DNA of 64,000 nucleotides from Ochotona curzoniae (taxonomy: Eukaryota; Chordata; Mammalia; Lagomorpha; Ochotonidae): contig NW_024466599.1 of the NCBI RefSeq assembly GCF_017591425.1, positions 77,232,501 to 77,296,500 of the forward strand, written 5' to 3'. The translations under genes were made by a program, and so were the position numbers. How positions within the stretch are numbered: position 1 is the first letter of the stretch; each line of letters starts with the position of its first letter. The notes beneath the pieces were generated by a model that made no database searches, was not told the DNA's origin, and saw only the letters and a program-made list of their open reading frames with translations. Shown one piece after another: positions 1 through 10,205 of the stretch.

Positions 1-293
1 GGAAAGGCGGATATACAGAGAGGAGAGACAGAGAGGAAGATCTTCCGTTCGATGATTCACTCCCTAAGTGAGCGCAACTGCGGATGCTATGCTGATCTGA
101 AGCCAGGAGCCTCTTCCGGGTCTCCCACATGGGTGCAGGGTCCCAAAGCTTTGGGCCGTCCTGGACTGCTTTCCCGGGCCACAGGCAGGGAGCTGGAAGG
201 GAAGCAGGGCAGCCGGGATAGAACCGGTGCCCATATGGGATCCCGGGCGTGCAAGGCGAGGACCTTAACCACTTGCGCCACCGCGCCGGGCCC
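1..293 (-). mobile_element. CSINE (pika-type), cut by left window edge
   Basis: Reverse-complement copy of the young SINE. It opens inside the 3' CT-rich/AATAAA region (GGAAAGGCGGATATACAGAG) and ends at the tRNA-like head (CCACCGCGCCGGGCCC). The B-box complement and the GGATCC-CATATGGG head are intact and several CpGs survive, so it is a recent insertion. The A-rich tail and left target duplication lie outside the window. Confidence 0.9.
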
Positions 294-965
294 TTCAATG
301 AGTTTTAGTATAACTGGGACTTAGATTTCTACCACATCAAAATATTGTTCTTTCCCTCGTTATTTCTTTGATTCATTGGTTGTTTTGGAATATGCTATGT
401 GATTTCTACAGGTTTTTGCTTTAATTTACACTTGTTTATTTTGTTAGTGATTTAAGTTCACTTCACTGAAGTTAAAAGCTATACTTAGAATACTTTCAGT
501 TCTTTAAGGTACACTGTGGTTTCTTTATGACAAAGCACCTTAAGTATTTCAGAGAGTGCTGTCTTGGGGGAGTATCTTATAATATCTATTTTAATATTAG
601 TTATGACTTTTATATCCATTGTATCTAGCTTTCTCTGTTTCTTTATATGGAATTTAGAATTCCCATGTATTTCAACCTAGAATTTGCTACCTTTTCATTG
701 TCATATTTTATATTATAGTTTTGAGCCTTTATTATTAGGCTGTTTATAAATGTTATATATTCTTTACAAACTGACTGTTCAACCGTTATGGCATGCTTAT
801 CTCCATCTCTTGTGAAAATATCTTAAAAGTTTATTTTGCCTGATATTGATATTGTCACTCAATTTTATTATTTATTACATGATGTATCTTTTATATTTTT
901 AATTGTAGGCCTATGTGTACTTTTGAAACTAAAATGTTACTTATAACATACTTCTTCATAGTTTC
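294..965 (-). mobile_element. Ancient L1M/L1ME-type 3' region, antisense
   Basis: AT-rich decayed sequence. Its motif order matches the antisense of the mammalian L1M/L1ME 3' region: TTATAAATGTTATATATTCT, then TTTTGCCTGATATTGATATT, then a TATCTTTTATATTTTTAA block, then TACTTTTGAAACTAAAATGT. No open frame. Assignment is by remembered consensus; the subfamily is uncertain. Confidence 0.55.
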
Positions 966-1149
966 AGCTCAAACTCACACCACATCTACATATGACACAG
1001 ATTTAATAGCATGTTGTTTTAGTCATTGTGCAAAAAAGTTCTTCAAAAAGTCCATGGAATAAAAATAAAGACAGAAACTGCCACAGCCAATCACCAGCAC
1101 AGTCAGCTGACCATGGAAAGCATGGATGAAAACTTTCTGCTATGGGGTT

Positions 1150-3225
1150 GAGATAGTGAAGAGAAATTAAATTGAAATATTAGAAATGAAGAAATCAGTA
1201 CGTCAAAGTATCTAGGGAGTACCTGATGGCATGGGAAGAGAAGGTACTGGAAGGCTTAGTCAGTGAAATTACAACTGAAAACTTTCTTAAAGTGAGGAAA
1301 GAAAGGGATACCCAAGAGAGGAACAATGTAGAACTCCTAGTAGATATCACCAGAACATTTCTCCACCACATTGTAATACACCGTTCCACAGTAAAATATA
1401 AGTAAAGCAATGTGCAAGAAGAAAATGCTAAATTATCTTCAGAGAATCTCCAATTAGATGGACAGCTGGTTTCTCATGAGAAACCTCTTAGGAGAGAATG
1501 GGAAAACAGTCAAAGTCATAAGCCAAAGCAATTGCCAACACAGAATACATATCCAACTGTATAAATGACTCTCAAGGATGTTGTACACACAAATATGGAT
1601 GTGAAGTGCTAAGCGACCCTCCCAACAAAGATAGCCCAGAACCAGATGACTTCACTGCTGAATTTTACCAAACTTTTTCAGAACTATTCTCAATTCATTT
1701 CAATTTATTCAAAACAGTTGAAATAGATGGATGCCTTCTAAATTGCTTCAGTGAGATCAGTATCACGTTAATTCCAAATCCAGGAAAAGACAGAAGAAAG
1801 ATCATGATGAACAGAGATGCAAAAACAAACAAGCCAACAAAAAAATCCACTAGCTAATAAACACCAACAACACAACACACAAGAAAGATTGTTCAACCAG
1901 ACTAAAACTAAAGAATTTCTCTCTGGCATGTAGGGATAGGGCAACATAGGCAAATAAATAAATTGGATATGTCGCATTAACAAAATGAGAATAAAAGCCA
2001 TGGAAGTATCTCAAGAGAAATAGAGGAAACATTTGATAAAATACAACATCCATTCAGATAAAATATTAAGCAGATTGCTTTCGGAAGGGGCATGCCATAA
2101 TACAGACAATACAGCAGAAATCCACAGTCAGCATTATTGGGGAATCTGGGGAGCGTTTCCACTAAGATCCAGACACAGACATGGACGTCCATTTCACCAA
2201 TGCTATTTATAGAGCTCCAGCAATTTTAATCACAGCCATCAAGCAAGAAATATAAATTAAAGAAACATATTTTTGAAAGAAGGAAGTCAAATTATCCTTG
2301 TTTACAAATGACTTGATTTTAGATCTATATTTATATTTATATCTATATCTATCTAGATATATAACATATATAAATTGGAAGATTCTAACAGGCTATTGGA
2401 ACTCAAAAGAGAGTTTGTTAATCTGAAAGATAAACACAAGATCAATAACTTTTGGTTACACAGAGAATTATATGACTGAGAAAGAACTTGTAAGACTAGT
2501 ATTATTCACTGTAACTTCAAAAACATTAAATAACTGGGAGTAAGTCTAACCAAGGAGGTGAAGGATTGATACAATGAAAATTTCAAAATATTAAAAAGAA
2601 ATAAACAGAAGTGGAAGAATTTGCCATGTTTATGTATTAGAAAACAATATAATTAAAATGACCAGACTAACAAAAGTAACATTTAAATCCAGTGTCATCC
2701 CAATAAAATATGTACAATGTTCTTCTCAGAGCTACAAAAAAGTGATGCTAAAATTGTAGAAATACAAGAGATGACAAAGAGTTAAAAGCAATTTTGAGCA
2801 TCACAAACAAACCTGGAGACATCAACACCAGACTTCAGCGAATAGAGCAGGGTAGCAATAATCAAAACAGTCCAATATCGGTACAAAAGATAAATACATA
2901 GGTAAATGAAATAGAATAAAAGACCAGAAATCAATCCATGCATCCACCAGCAACTAGAGTTTGATAAGCAAGCTACTCAGCCCATGCAAAGACAACAGTC
3001 ACTTCCACAAATATTTAGGGAAAAATGGAATTCCAGATGCAGAAATAAGATCACTAACTTACACCTTACACAAGTATCGGCTAAAAGTGGGTCAGGGATC
3101 TAAATGTAAGATCTGAAACCATCAAATTGCAAATGGAGAACACCTGGGAAACTGTCAGATATTAGAACAGGCAGAAACTTCTTGGTGAAGACACCAGATT
3201 AAAGCAAGCATAGACAAATAATCCA
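1150..3225 (+). mobile_element. Decayed L1 (ORF2 reverse-transcriptase region)
   Basis: Sense-strand L1 remnant. Around 1620-1800 one frame reads DDFTAEFYQTF followed by ITLIPNPGKD, the start of the L1 ORF2 reverse-transcriptase domain (usual family forms GFTAEFYQTF and ITLIPKPGKD). Downstream pieces to about 3225 keep the order of later ORF2 blocks but carry many stops and frameshifts. The 1150-1600 part resembles ORF1/inter-ORF sequence less securely. Long dead; no start or 3'UTR could be placed. Confidence 0.7.
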
Positions 3226-3328
3226 ATGTACACTAACATTTTTAAATACCTTTGTTTGAGTTCATATTCATTCAGGTAGCTAAGATATGAAAGGATATCA
3301 ACTACACAAAATATTAAAGTGTGCAAAA

Positions 3329-3660
3329 GGCCCATTGCAGTAGCCTAGTGTCTAACGTCCTCACCTTGCAAGCACTGGGATCCGATATGGGTACTGGTTT
3401 TAGTCCCGGCAGCCCCGCTTCCCATCCAGCTTCCTGCTTGTGACCTGGGAAAGCAGTAGAGGACAACCTAAGCCTTGGGACCCTGCCCCTGCATGGAAGA
3501 CCCAGAGGAGGGTCCAGGTTCCTGCCTTTGAATGGGCGTAGCTCTGGGCGTTGTGGCCACTTGGACAGTGAGACAACAGATGGAAGATCTTCCTCTGTCT
3601 CTCCTCCTCTCTGTATGTCTGACTTTCCAATAAAAAGAAAATCAATCTGAAAAAAAGAAA
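3329..3660 (+). mobile_element. CSINE, intermediate divergence
   Basis: Full-length sense copy: GGCCC start, eroded A box, GGTTTTAGTCCC in place of the B box, CTCTGTCTCTCCTCC stretch, AATAAAAAGAAAA tail. Several CpGs have decayed to TG/CA, so it is older than the copies at 7679 and 12293. Confidence 0.88.
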
Positions 3661-3700
3661 GTGCACCAACTCTGAAGTTACTTTCTAAATGAATTCTGGA

Positions 3701-4055
3701 TGTTCAGTGTAATGGTTAACGCTGGTGCTTGCATTCCGTAGCAGAGAGCATGGGTTTGAATTTTCTTCCCAAACCAAATTGCAGCTCCGTGATCATGCAG
3801 AACTCAGCAGGAGCTGATGATGACACCAGTACTTGGGTTCCTCCCACCATGTGGGAGACCACACTGGGTCCTGAGATCCTAGTTTTGGCCTGGCACTGTT
3901 GGTTCTCTTGGAACTTAGAGTGTGAACCAGCAAGTGGAGATCTCTCAGCCTCTCAATAGTCGACTGATACAGATACATGGCTCTGTACAGATCTGTAGAT
4001 ATAATGCTTTCTCCCATTTTTACCTCTTTCTGCTTTTCAAATAAATGAACTTAAA
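3701..4055 (+). mobile_element. Old tRNA-derived SINE (ancestral CSINE)
   Basis: Diverged sense SINE with tRNA-like head (GTAATGGTTAACGC), B-box-like GGGTTTGAATTTT, a GTGGGAGACC centre and a CTTTCAAATAAATGAA tail. The tail is the rabbit-like form, placing it in the older SINE generation. Confidence 0.7.
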
Positions 4056-4810
4056 TGTGCACCCATCCAGTACACTTACTGGGACTGGGGAGAAGGGCTG
4101 GCATGCCAGGAATCCCAGAGTTAATTTCTGGTAACAGCTAATGGGTGTTGAAGTCAGAGCTAGGGCTGGGCCAGGAAGAGGGAGTGGAGTGCTGGAGTGC
4201 CAGAGCTCCCTGGTCTCTCTGTGTGTCCACTATGGGAGCGCCTACAGATGCCTTTTGTCCTTGGTGGGCAGCTCATGCTTTCATGTCTTGATGGCCTTAG
4301 ATGCAGTGGGATCTCAAATCTTACCGGTTAGTGCCAGTCTGTGTGCAGTCTGCCTTGAGTACACAAGTTCTGTGACTGGGCCACGTCCTTTCCTGGCTCC
4401 TGGAAGGGAGGACAGTGATTTTTTCACAATGAGGGGAATGGCACAGCCTCTGGAATTGATTGAAAGTTCTCTGCTTGTGAGATTTCTCAACTCGAGATTG
4501 GTAGACCCTACTCACTTGATCAGCAAGAGGTGGCTGCAGAAGATGTAATTTAGCTGCACCCTTCAACAACCACGAAGACTAAAGGCTGGAAATACCGGGA
4601 AGGAATGAGATGGGGCAGCTAGGTGACTGGCTTGGGGTGGGGGCTGGAAGCTGCACTTTTTCCACTCTATGTAACTACCTCCTGACTATTTGTCAATCAA
4701 ATGCCCAGTGCCACAGGGCACTCCCCTTCCCAAGTATGTGATGGAGAGTGGAGACATTTCTCTCTCTCTCCTCCCCTTTCCCTGCCAGCCCACCACAGGC
4801 CTCATGACCC
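4056..4810 (+). other. Unassigned moderately GC-rich stretch
   Basis: No repeat family recognised. It holds an open frame of 135 codons (4141-4548) with no recognised domain, signal peptide or codon-use signal and no splice or promoter context; I read it as chance. A CT-rich run sits near 4761-4778. Confidence 0.3.
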
Positions 4811-5285
4811 ATGTATGTTTGTGATCTCACTCTTTAATTTTGATTCAACATAATGGGCAACACAATTTTAAAAGGTCCTTTTGCTAGCTATAAGAAATGT
4901 ATTCGACTTTTTTCAAAATATTAAATATACAATCAAAATTAGTTCATATCCATAATTGCATGGACATTAATCATTTTGTCATTTCCTCTTGCTGTTTTTG
5001 TGATTTTTCTTTGTGTGTTTTTTCTTTCCATGATTAACATTTAGTATTTTGAGTAATATTTGTCTGCGCTAATAGGATTTATAGAGCTTCTTGATTTGTC
5101 CATTAGCATTTTCCTTAAAATGAAGGGATTTTCAGTAATTTTAAACTTTTCTTACGTTCTCCTTCCCATCCTCTGGCATGCATGCTGCGTGTGTTGACAC
5201 TTTTTATCATCCTCGATGCTTTTTCTGCAGCCCTGTGCACTTTTCTCAATCTTCCCATCTCTATCTTTCACAATGCATACTTTTT
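4811..5285 (-). mobile_element. Ancient L1ME-like 3'UTR, antisense (left part)
   Basis: Contains GATTTATAGAGCTTCTTGAT and then CTTACGTTCTCCTTCCCATC, in the order of the antisense mammalian L1ME 3'UTR. The same consensus resumes at 6815 without loss, so the GC-rich element between is an insertion into this remnant. Confidence 0.65.
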
Positions 5286-6814
5286 AAAAATTATTATTAT
5301 TATTATTATTTTATTTTGACAATCCTTACATATTTAATTGGGGTAAAAAAAGGTTCAAGGCCTAAAGGGGGATATAGAGGAAGAAGCCCCACCCAGTTTC
5401 CCACCTACCCTAAGTCCTGGATGTGGGGCATGCTCTGAGATACTCGATCAAGTGGTTCCAATAGTTCACCATTCATGGGTCGCTGCCAGTCTTGCCACTC
5501 CAAGCACAATGTGGTCATTGAAGAGGCCACTGTTCCTGCTAGGACAGGAGGCAAACTGGCATATGGACCCACTGGTATGCGTGAAACCTGGCACATGGAG
5601 GGGTTCTGATGGAGGAGCTCGGGCAACTCCTCTGGCAGGACACAGACCCTGCAGGTCAGCGCAAGGAACATGGAAGGTAACAGCCAAGAGGTCATAGAAA
5701 GTGTCCCACTGGCATGCATTTGGCATGGGTCGGGGGCAGACCAGGCTGAATCTGCTCATGTCGTCTACTGGTAAATCTGAACGCCAGAACAGAGTGTGGG
5801 TCGAACCAGGTCCGGTCATGATGAAAGCAACACACAAGTTGGAATGCCAAGGCGAGGTAGCCTGAGCCGGATGCAGCCGCAGCACCCAACCAGCACAGGA
5901 GGAGGAAGGAAGAGCTGACAAAGGAATAAGGGGTGGTTCCCTAGCTGAACAGCAACTTACACTGAGGATTGTGAGCTGGGTAGGGGGTAGACTAGACCAG
6001 GCAGGGACACAGCACCTGTGTACCTCATGTGGACCAGATTGGGTGAAAACCAGGCTGGGCTGACTATTCCCACTGATGCAAGCTACAATCAGAGTTGGTG
6101 AGGGTTGTTGGGGCTTAGTTGTAGCATCAGCAGGCGGAAGATGGTACAAAGGATTAGACACGTTGAGTTGAACCACAGGGCCAACTGGAGAGGGCACAAC
6201 TGGAATGGGAGCGACCTTGGAGGGAAATAGTGGGCTCCTCCCTCGTGGGTCATCACCTTCCACGGGAGGGCATGGGCACTAGGACAGGGGCTGGGGTGGC
6301 TAGACAGACACCCAACAACATCCCTTAGGGATGGTTGGATGGAAGTAGGTTGCAACACCTGTTGGCAAGTATATGAACAGAAGGGTATTTGGGACAGACT
6401 GGACTAGTATGCCATACATACTGGCAAGCCAGGGTAGGGGGTGGGCCTGGTTGGGGTTATTGTGGGCCGCCTTGACTGGGCTGCAACTCCTACTGGTACA
6501 TGTGAGGGCTAAGTATGTCCAGGGCGGAACCAGGCCGGACTGCAAGAGGACACGGGTGGAGACAGAACCGACCCAGCAACTGCAACCACCAGCTGATTGG
6601 GGCAATGGACTGTGCTGGGCCCTATGCTTACTAGAACACACAGGAATCTGGACTGGGAATACCTCAAAATTTCTTTGAGGATCTCCCCAGTTGAGAAACC
6701 GGACTCAGAGTCCTAACCAAGAAAAGACAGAACAAGTCAAGCAACAACCTCAGCTATCTGTTGGCAGCAAAATACTGGGCAAATGGAGACTCTAGAAGGG
6801 ACTGTGTCAATCGC
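5286..6814 (-). mobile_element. GC-rich composite retroposon, copy A
   Basis: Discrete insertion of about 1.53 kb. Read on the minus strand it starts near CCTTCTAGAGTCTCC, runs through about 1.25 kb of GC-rich sequence with recurring TGCCAGTA / GTTGCAGCCCAG / CCCAGCC motifs, passes into a 250 bp L1-like 3' end, and finishes in an A-rich tail with an (AAT)n repeat (about 5286-5316 on the plus strand). It is flanked by TGCATACTTTTTAAA (5274-5288) and TGCATACTTTTATAAA (6815-6830), a target-site duplication, and the ancient L1ME sequence continues across the empty site. The body matches copies B and C. It contains minus-strand open frames of 265 codons (5466-6263) and 113 codons (6300-6641), most simply explained by few stop codons in C-rich sequence. 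It could be an internally deleted L1 with a long GC-rich 5'UTR rather than a separate family. Confidence 0.7.
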
Positions 6815-7040
6815 TGCATACTTTTATAAATGTATCTTCAAGTATCTTCATTCTTTTCTGTGTTAGTTCAAATGCATTGAGTTCTTTAAGTAAAATTTTA
6901 TTTCTGCTATTTTAATTGTCACTGCCGGGGTTTTCATTTTATCCTATTAATGATTCCTCTCCAGATATCGGTATTCTCTTTTTGAAAATATTTTGTCATC
7001 ACAGCATCCTTCATTTCTTTAAGAGTGGTATCTGTGGGAA
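6815..7040 (-). mobile_element. Ancient L1ME-like 3'UTR, antisense (right part)
   Basis: Continues the remnant interrupted by copy A: TATCTTCATTCTTTTCTGTG, a TTTATTTCTGCTATTTTAAT block, and TTCATTTCTTTAAGAG, in antisense L1ME order. Confidence 0.65.
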
Positions 7041-7230
7041 GGTGTTTGGTGCAGAAGTGAACTTGGGATGATTCATCCCCTAAGTACACAAGCACTTGTG
7101 TCCCTAACCTCCATGAGGAAGATCTGAATTCAATTTTAGGTTCTTGGCTGTTGTGGTCATCTGGAGGGTAAACCAGCAGGTTCTCGTTCTGTCACTGTCT
7201 TCAAATAAATAAATGCAATTAATTCTTAAA
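7041..7230 (+). mobile_element. Old SINE fragment (ancestral CSINE)
   Basis: Short sense SINE remnant with a GTTGTGGTCATCTGGAGGGT block and a CTTCAAATAAATAAATGC tail of the older type. The head is eroded. Confidence 0.6.
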
Positions 7231-7269
7231 AGAATAATTTCAGTTCTTTGAAAATATTCATTATTGTAA

Positions 7270-7562
7270 CTTTATTATTTTTTATTTGGGAGGAAGAGAC
7301 AGCAAGAGAAATAAAGACAAAAAGATATTTTCCATTGATTAGATCACTCTACAAACGTCCCCAAGGCCAGAGTTAGATCAGGCCAAAGTTTAAGATCAGG
7401 ACTCCATTCAGATCTCCCATGTAGGTAACAGGTGCCAAACTGTTTTGGTCTGCTTTCGGAATGTGTATTAACAGGAACCTGGAGTTGGAAGTAGAGTTAG
7501 CACTTGAACCCAAGCACTCCAGTGTGCTTGGTACAATGTGCTAAGGTGAGCACGATGGCCTG
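7270..7562 (-). mobile_element. Old SINE (ancestral CSINE), antisense
   Basis: Reverse copy: T-rich tail complement, GGAAGAGACAGCAAGAGAAA, CAGATCTCCCATGTAGGT, a B-box complement (TTGAACCC) and a tRNA-like end (ACAATGTGCTAAGG). Inverted next to the sense SINE at 7041. Confidence 0.65.
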
Positions 7563-7678
7563 CTTCTCATGGAATGTTACCTGTTTCCACAGCAGAACAT
7601 TGGGTGAGTGTAGTAACCTCTACTCTCCCAGCTTGCTTCTCCCAGTGTAAAACCACCACCCCATAAGAAAGCCAGATC

Positions 7679-8015
7679 GGCCCGGTGTGGTGGCGCAGTG
7701 GTTAAGGTCCTCGCCTTGCATGCCCAGGATCCCATATGGGTGCCGGTTCTATCCTGGCTGCCCCGCTTCCCTTCCAGCTCCCTGCCTGTGGCCCGGGAAA
7801 GCAGTTGAGGATAGCCCAAAGCTTTGGGACCCTGCACCCGCGTGGGAGACCCGGAAGAGGCTCCTGGCTTCGGATTGGCATAGCATGGGCTGTTGTGCTC
7901 ACTTGGGGAGTGAATCATCGGATGGAAGATCAAGCTCTCTGTCTCTCCTCTCTGTATATCCGCCTTTCCGATAAACAAAATAATGGAAACAAATCTTTAA
8001 AAAAAAAAAAAAAAA
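7679..8015 (+). mobile_element. Young full-length CSINE with perfect target duplication
   Basis: Near-consensus copy: GGCCCGGTGTGGTGGCGCAG head with A box GTGGCGCAGTGG, the GGATCCCATATGGG block, centre GGGACCCTGCACCCGCGTGG, and a long uninterrupted A tail (about 7999-8017). It is bounded by a perfect 14 bp duplication AAGAAAGCCAGATC at 7665-7678 and 8016-8029. The intact duplication and long tail make it one of the youngest insertions here. The B box is short by about two bases (GGTTCTATCC). Confidence 0.95.
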
Positions 8016-8284
8016 AAGAAAGCCAGATCAAGGGGCATCAGGGCCCTAGTGTTTTCCATATGCCACATCTAAGTTACAGCCTCCATTCTTCAGTTTCTGA
8101 TACAATCACATAGGCTTAGGGATTTCTCCTTCCAAGCTTCCCTGCTGTGGTCCCCCTCACTATTTTCCGCTGTATTATTACAATAGTGTAGCATTCAGCA
8201 ACAGTCAAAGGTCGATCACTTTTCTGTTTAAATGTATCAGGACAATGTAGGTGTAAACAATGGTACAGAGTGCAGCAACTTATT

Positions 8285-8370
8285 GTCAAGATATTTCTAA
8301 CAGTTTCATTGGGAGCTCATCTTTTATTCAGGAGTAGAGATGTGTGCTGCACAGCCTCTGCTCTACAGGC
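8285..8370 (-). mobile_element. L1 3'UTR fragment, antisense
   Basis: Matches the block that recurs in the other L1 3' ends of this window: TTATTGTCAAGATAT, then CAGTTTCATTGGGAG, then GAGTAGAGATGTGTGCTGCA. Ends are eroded. Confidence 0.55.
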
Positions 8371-9172
8371 AAAGTCTGAGATTGCACACAGGGTAGAAGC
8401 CATAACCTCTCAGTAACACTTTAGTCTCTACAGCACTCAGCTGGGAGTAAAGGGAGAAATGCACCTGACCTTCCTAGGGCTCTGGCATAGCCTTGACCTG
8501 GACATGAGGAAGAAGCCCCTGTGCTTTTGGACACATCCTTCTAGAGTGGAATTTCTATTGCACTGAGCTCAAAGCAGGAAGGGAGTAGGTAGGTAAGTAT
8601 TTAAGAGCTACCGATGCCAGCTGCCTTTTCCAAGGAGATATTCTTATGTAGAAGGTTATTTTTGTCTTCATTTTTTGTAAGCTCTTGGAACAAATCCCAG
8701 AGAGTTATGTGGTTGTAGTTTTTAGTATGAGTTTCATCAGTTATTGTTTTCTTGGGAAATGAAATGGGAAGCTCCTCACACTACCACTGTAGAATTAAGA
8801 CTCCTTTGTTTGACATTTTAATGCTACAGATGAATCTCATTTTTTCAAAAAGCAACTTTCCATTTTTATATTCCGCAAGGGTTTTATACATTTTTGATTA
8901 ACACGTAGTGGTTGTGCACACAGATACACCTTGGTAAAAGAAAACAATGATACAATTTGCAATGGTGCTATGACAATAATCAGCTTTTCCGTCTCCGCAT
9001 CACTTCTTTGTCTGCAGTCTGCAAATCCATGCCTTCCAGTCATCTATAAAATATGTGAGGGGTTACTGTGAGTAGTCATCACCAATTCTACTGTTAAACA
9101 CTACAACATACTTTTTCTCTTAATAAATTTTTATACTACTTTTGCAAGCTTCCTCTGTCCAGCATGCGTCAT
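8371..9172. other. Apparently single-copy non-coding DNA
   Basis: No repeat, open frame or RNA recognised. Base composition is even and slightly AT-rich. Confidence 0.4.
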
Positions 9173-9195
9173 AAGATGTTTGGAATTGGTAAACT

Positions 9196-9527
9196 GGGCC
9201 TGGCAGTGTGGCCTAGCGGCTAAAGTCCTCGCCTTGAACGCCCCGGGATCCCATATGGGCACCGGTTCTAATCCCAGCAGCTCCACTTCCCATCCAGCTC
9301 CCTGCTTGTGGCCTGGGAAAGCAAATATGACCCAAAGCTTTGGGACCCTGCACCCGTGTGGGAGACCCGGAAGAAGTTCCAGGATCCTGGCTTCGGATAG
9401 GCACAGCACCGGCCGTTGCACTCACTTTGGGAGTGAATCATTGGGAGGAAGATCTTCCTCTCTGTCTCTGCTCCTCCTCTCTGTATATCTGACTTTGTAA
9501 TAAAATAAATAAATCTTTTAAAAAAAA
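9196..9527 (+). mobile_element. CSINE with long imperfect target duplication
   Basis: Full-length sense copy with exact B box GGTTCTAATCC and AATAAAATAAATAAATC tail. Flanks AAGATGTTTGGAATTGGTAA (from 9173) and AAGATGTTTCTGATTGGTAA (from about 9526) look like a target duplication of about 22 bp with a few changes, suggesting moderate age. Confidence 0.92.
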
Positions 9528-9549
9528 GATGTTTCTGATTGGTAAATTG

Positions 9550-10065
9550 TAAGAGTTATCCAATGTATTCATATGTATTCATATTGACATTTTGCTTAAT
9601 ATTTTTCAGGTTTTAAAAAAGTATATAAACACAGAAATAGCAAGGAATGTGGTAGTCACCCAGCCATTTAATGCCACATGTGGAATTAAGAGGAGATCAG
9701 AAGTTGGTAAACTTGCAGTGCCCACCTCAGAAAGTACACCCACATGAAGTAAGACTATGCTTTGTCTCTTCTGACTGTGCATGTGACATCCTGTGCTCAG
9801 CTTCCACAAATGATGCCTGCTTAGGTCAATTTTGGACCCCTAATGTTTCTCCATTTGTTATTAGCTTTGATTCAGGGATCATGGCTGAAGTCACACTGAG
9901 CCAACAAGCCACAAGGAAATATGTTTCAGGCCTTCGCAGTCATCTCCTTTATGAAGCAATCAGGCCATCATATTTGCCGGTGCATTTAAGTATGGCCTGT
10001 TATATACACAGGGAAACTAAATACATGATGGTATTGCTTTCTACTTCTTATAGTCTAGAAAATAT
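9550..10065. other. Apparently single-copy DNA; 140-codon open frame judged spurious
   Basis: An open frame at 9671-10093 (plus) runs into the repeat that follows. It has no recognised domain and no splice or promoter context. Confidence 0.35.
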
Positions 10066-10205
10066 TAGCCTCCTGCCCATCCCAGGTCATTGACATGGGG
10101 CATGCTCCGTGGGTCCTGCTCATGCAGCTTTGATAATTCAACAGTTCTGAATTGCTGTCAATTTCACCATTCCAAGCATGATGAAATCACTGCAGAATCC
10201 ACTGG
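10066..10205 (-). mobile_element. Copy-A-type 3' segment, inverted in front of copy B
   Basis: Plus-strand blocks GGGGCATGCTC, then CAATTTCACCATTCC, then GATGAAATCACTG match plus-strand 5418-5530 of copy A, where they form the minus-strand 3' end. This piece is therefore inverted relative to the GC-rich body that follows. No clear poly-T remains at its left edge. Confidence 0.5.

Noticed and set aside
4141..4548. 135-codon open frame on the plus strand
   Set aside because: Low-information composition, no recognised domain, no splice or promoter context; fits chance in GC-richer DNA.
7690..7760. tRNA-like heads of the SINEs considered as tRNA genes
   Set aside because: They keep A and B boxes but lack a foldable cloverleaf with an acceptor stem, and are attached to SINE bodies.
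7687..7974. Open frames through CSINE copies (also at 12284, 20008, 23082, 45397 and others)
   Set aside because: The same translations recur in every SINE copy; they are shadows of a non-coding tRNA-derived repeat.
9671..10093. 140-codon open frame before copy B
   Set aside because: It crosses from unique sequence into a repeat and shows no protein-like motif.
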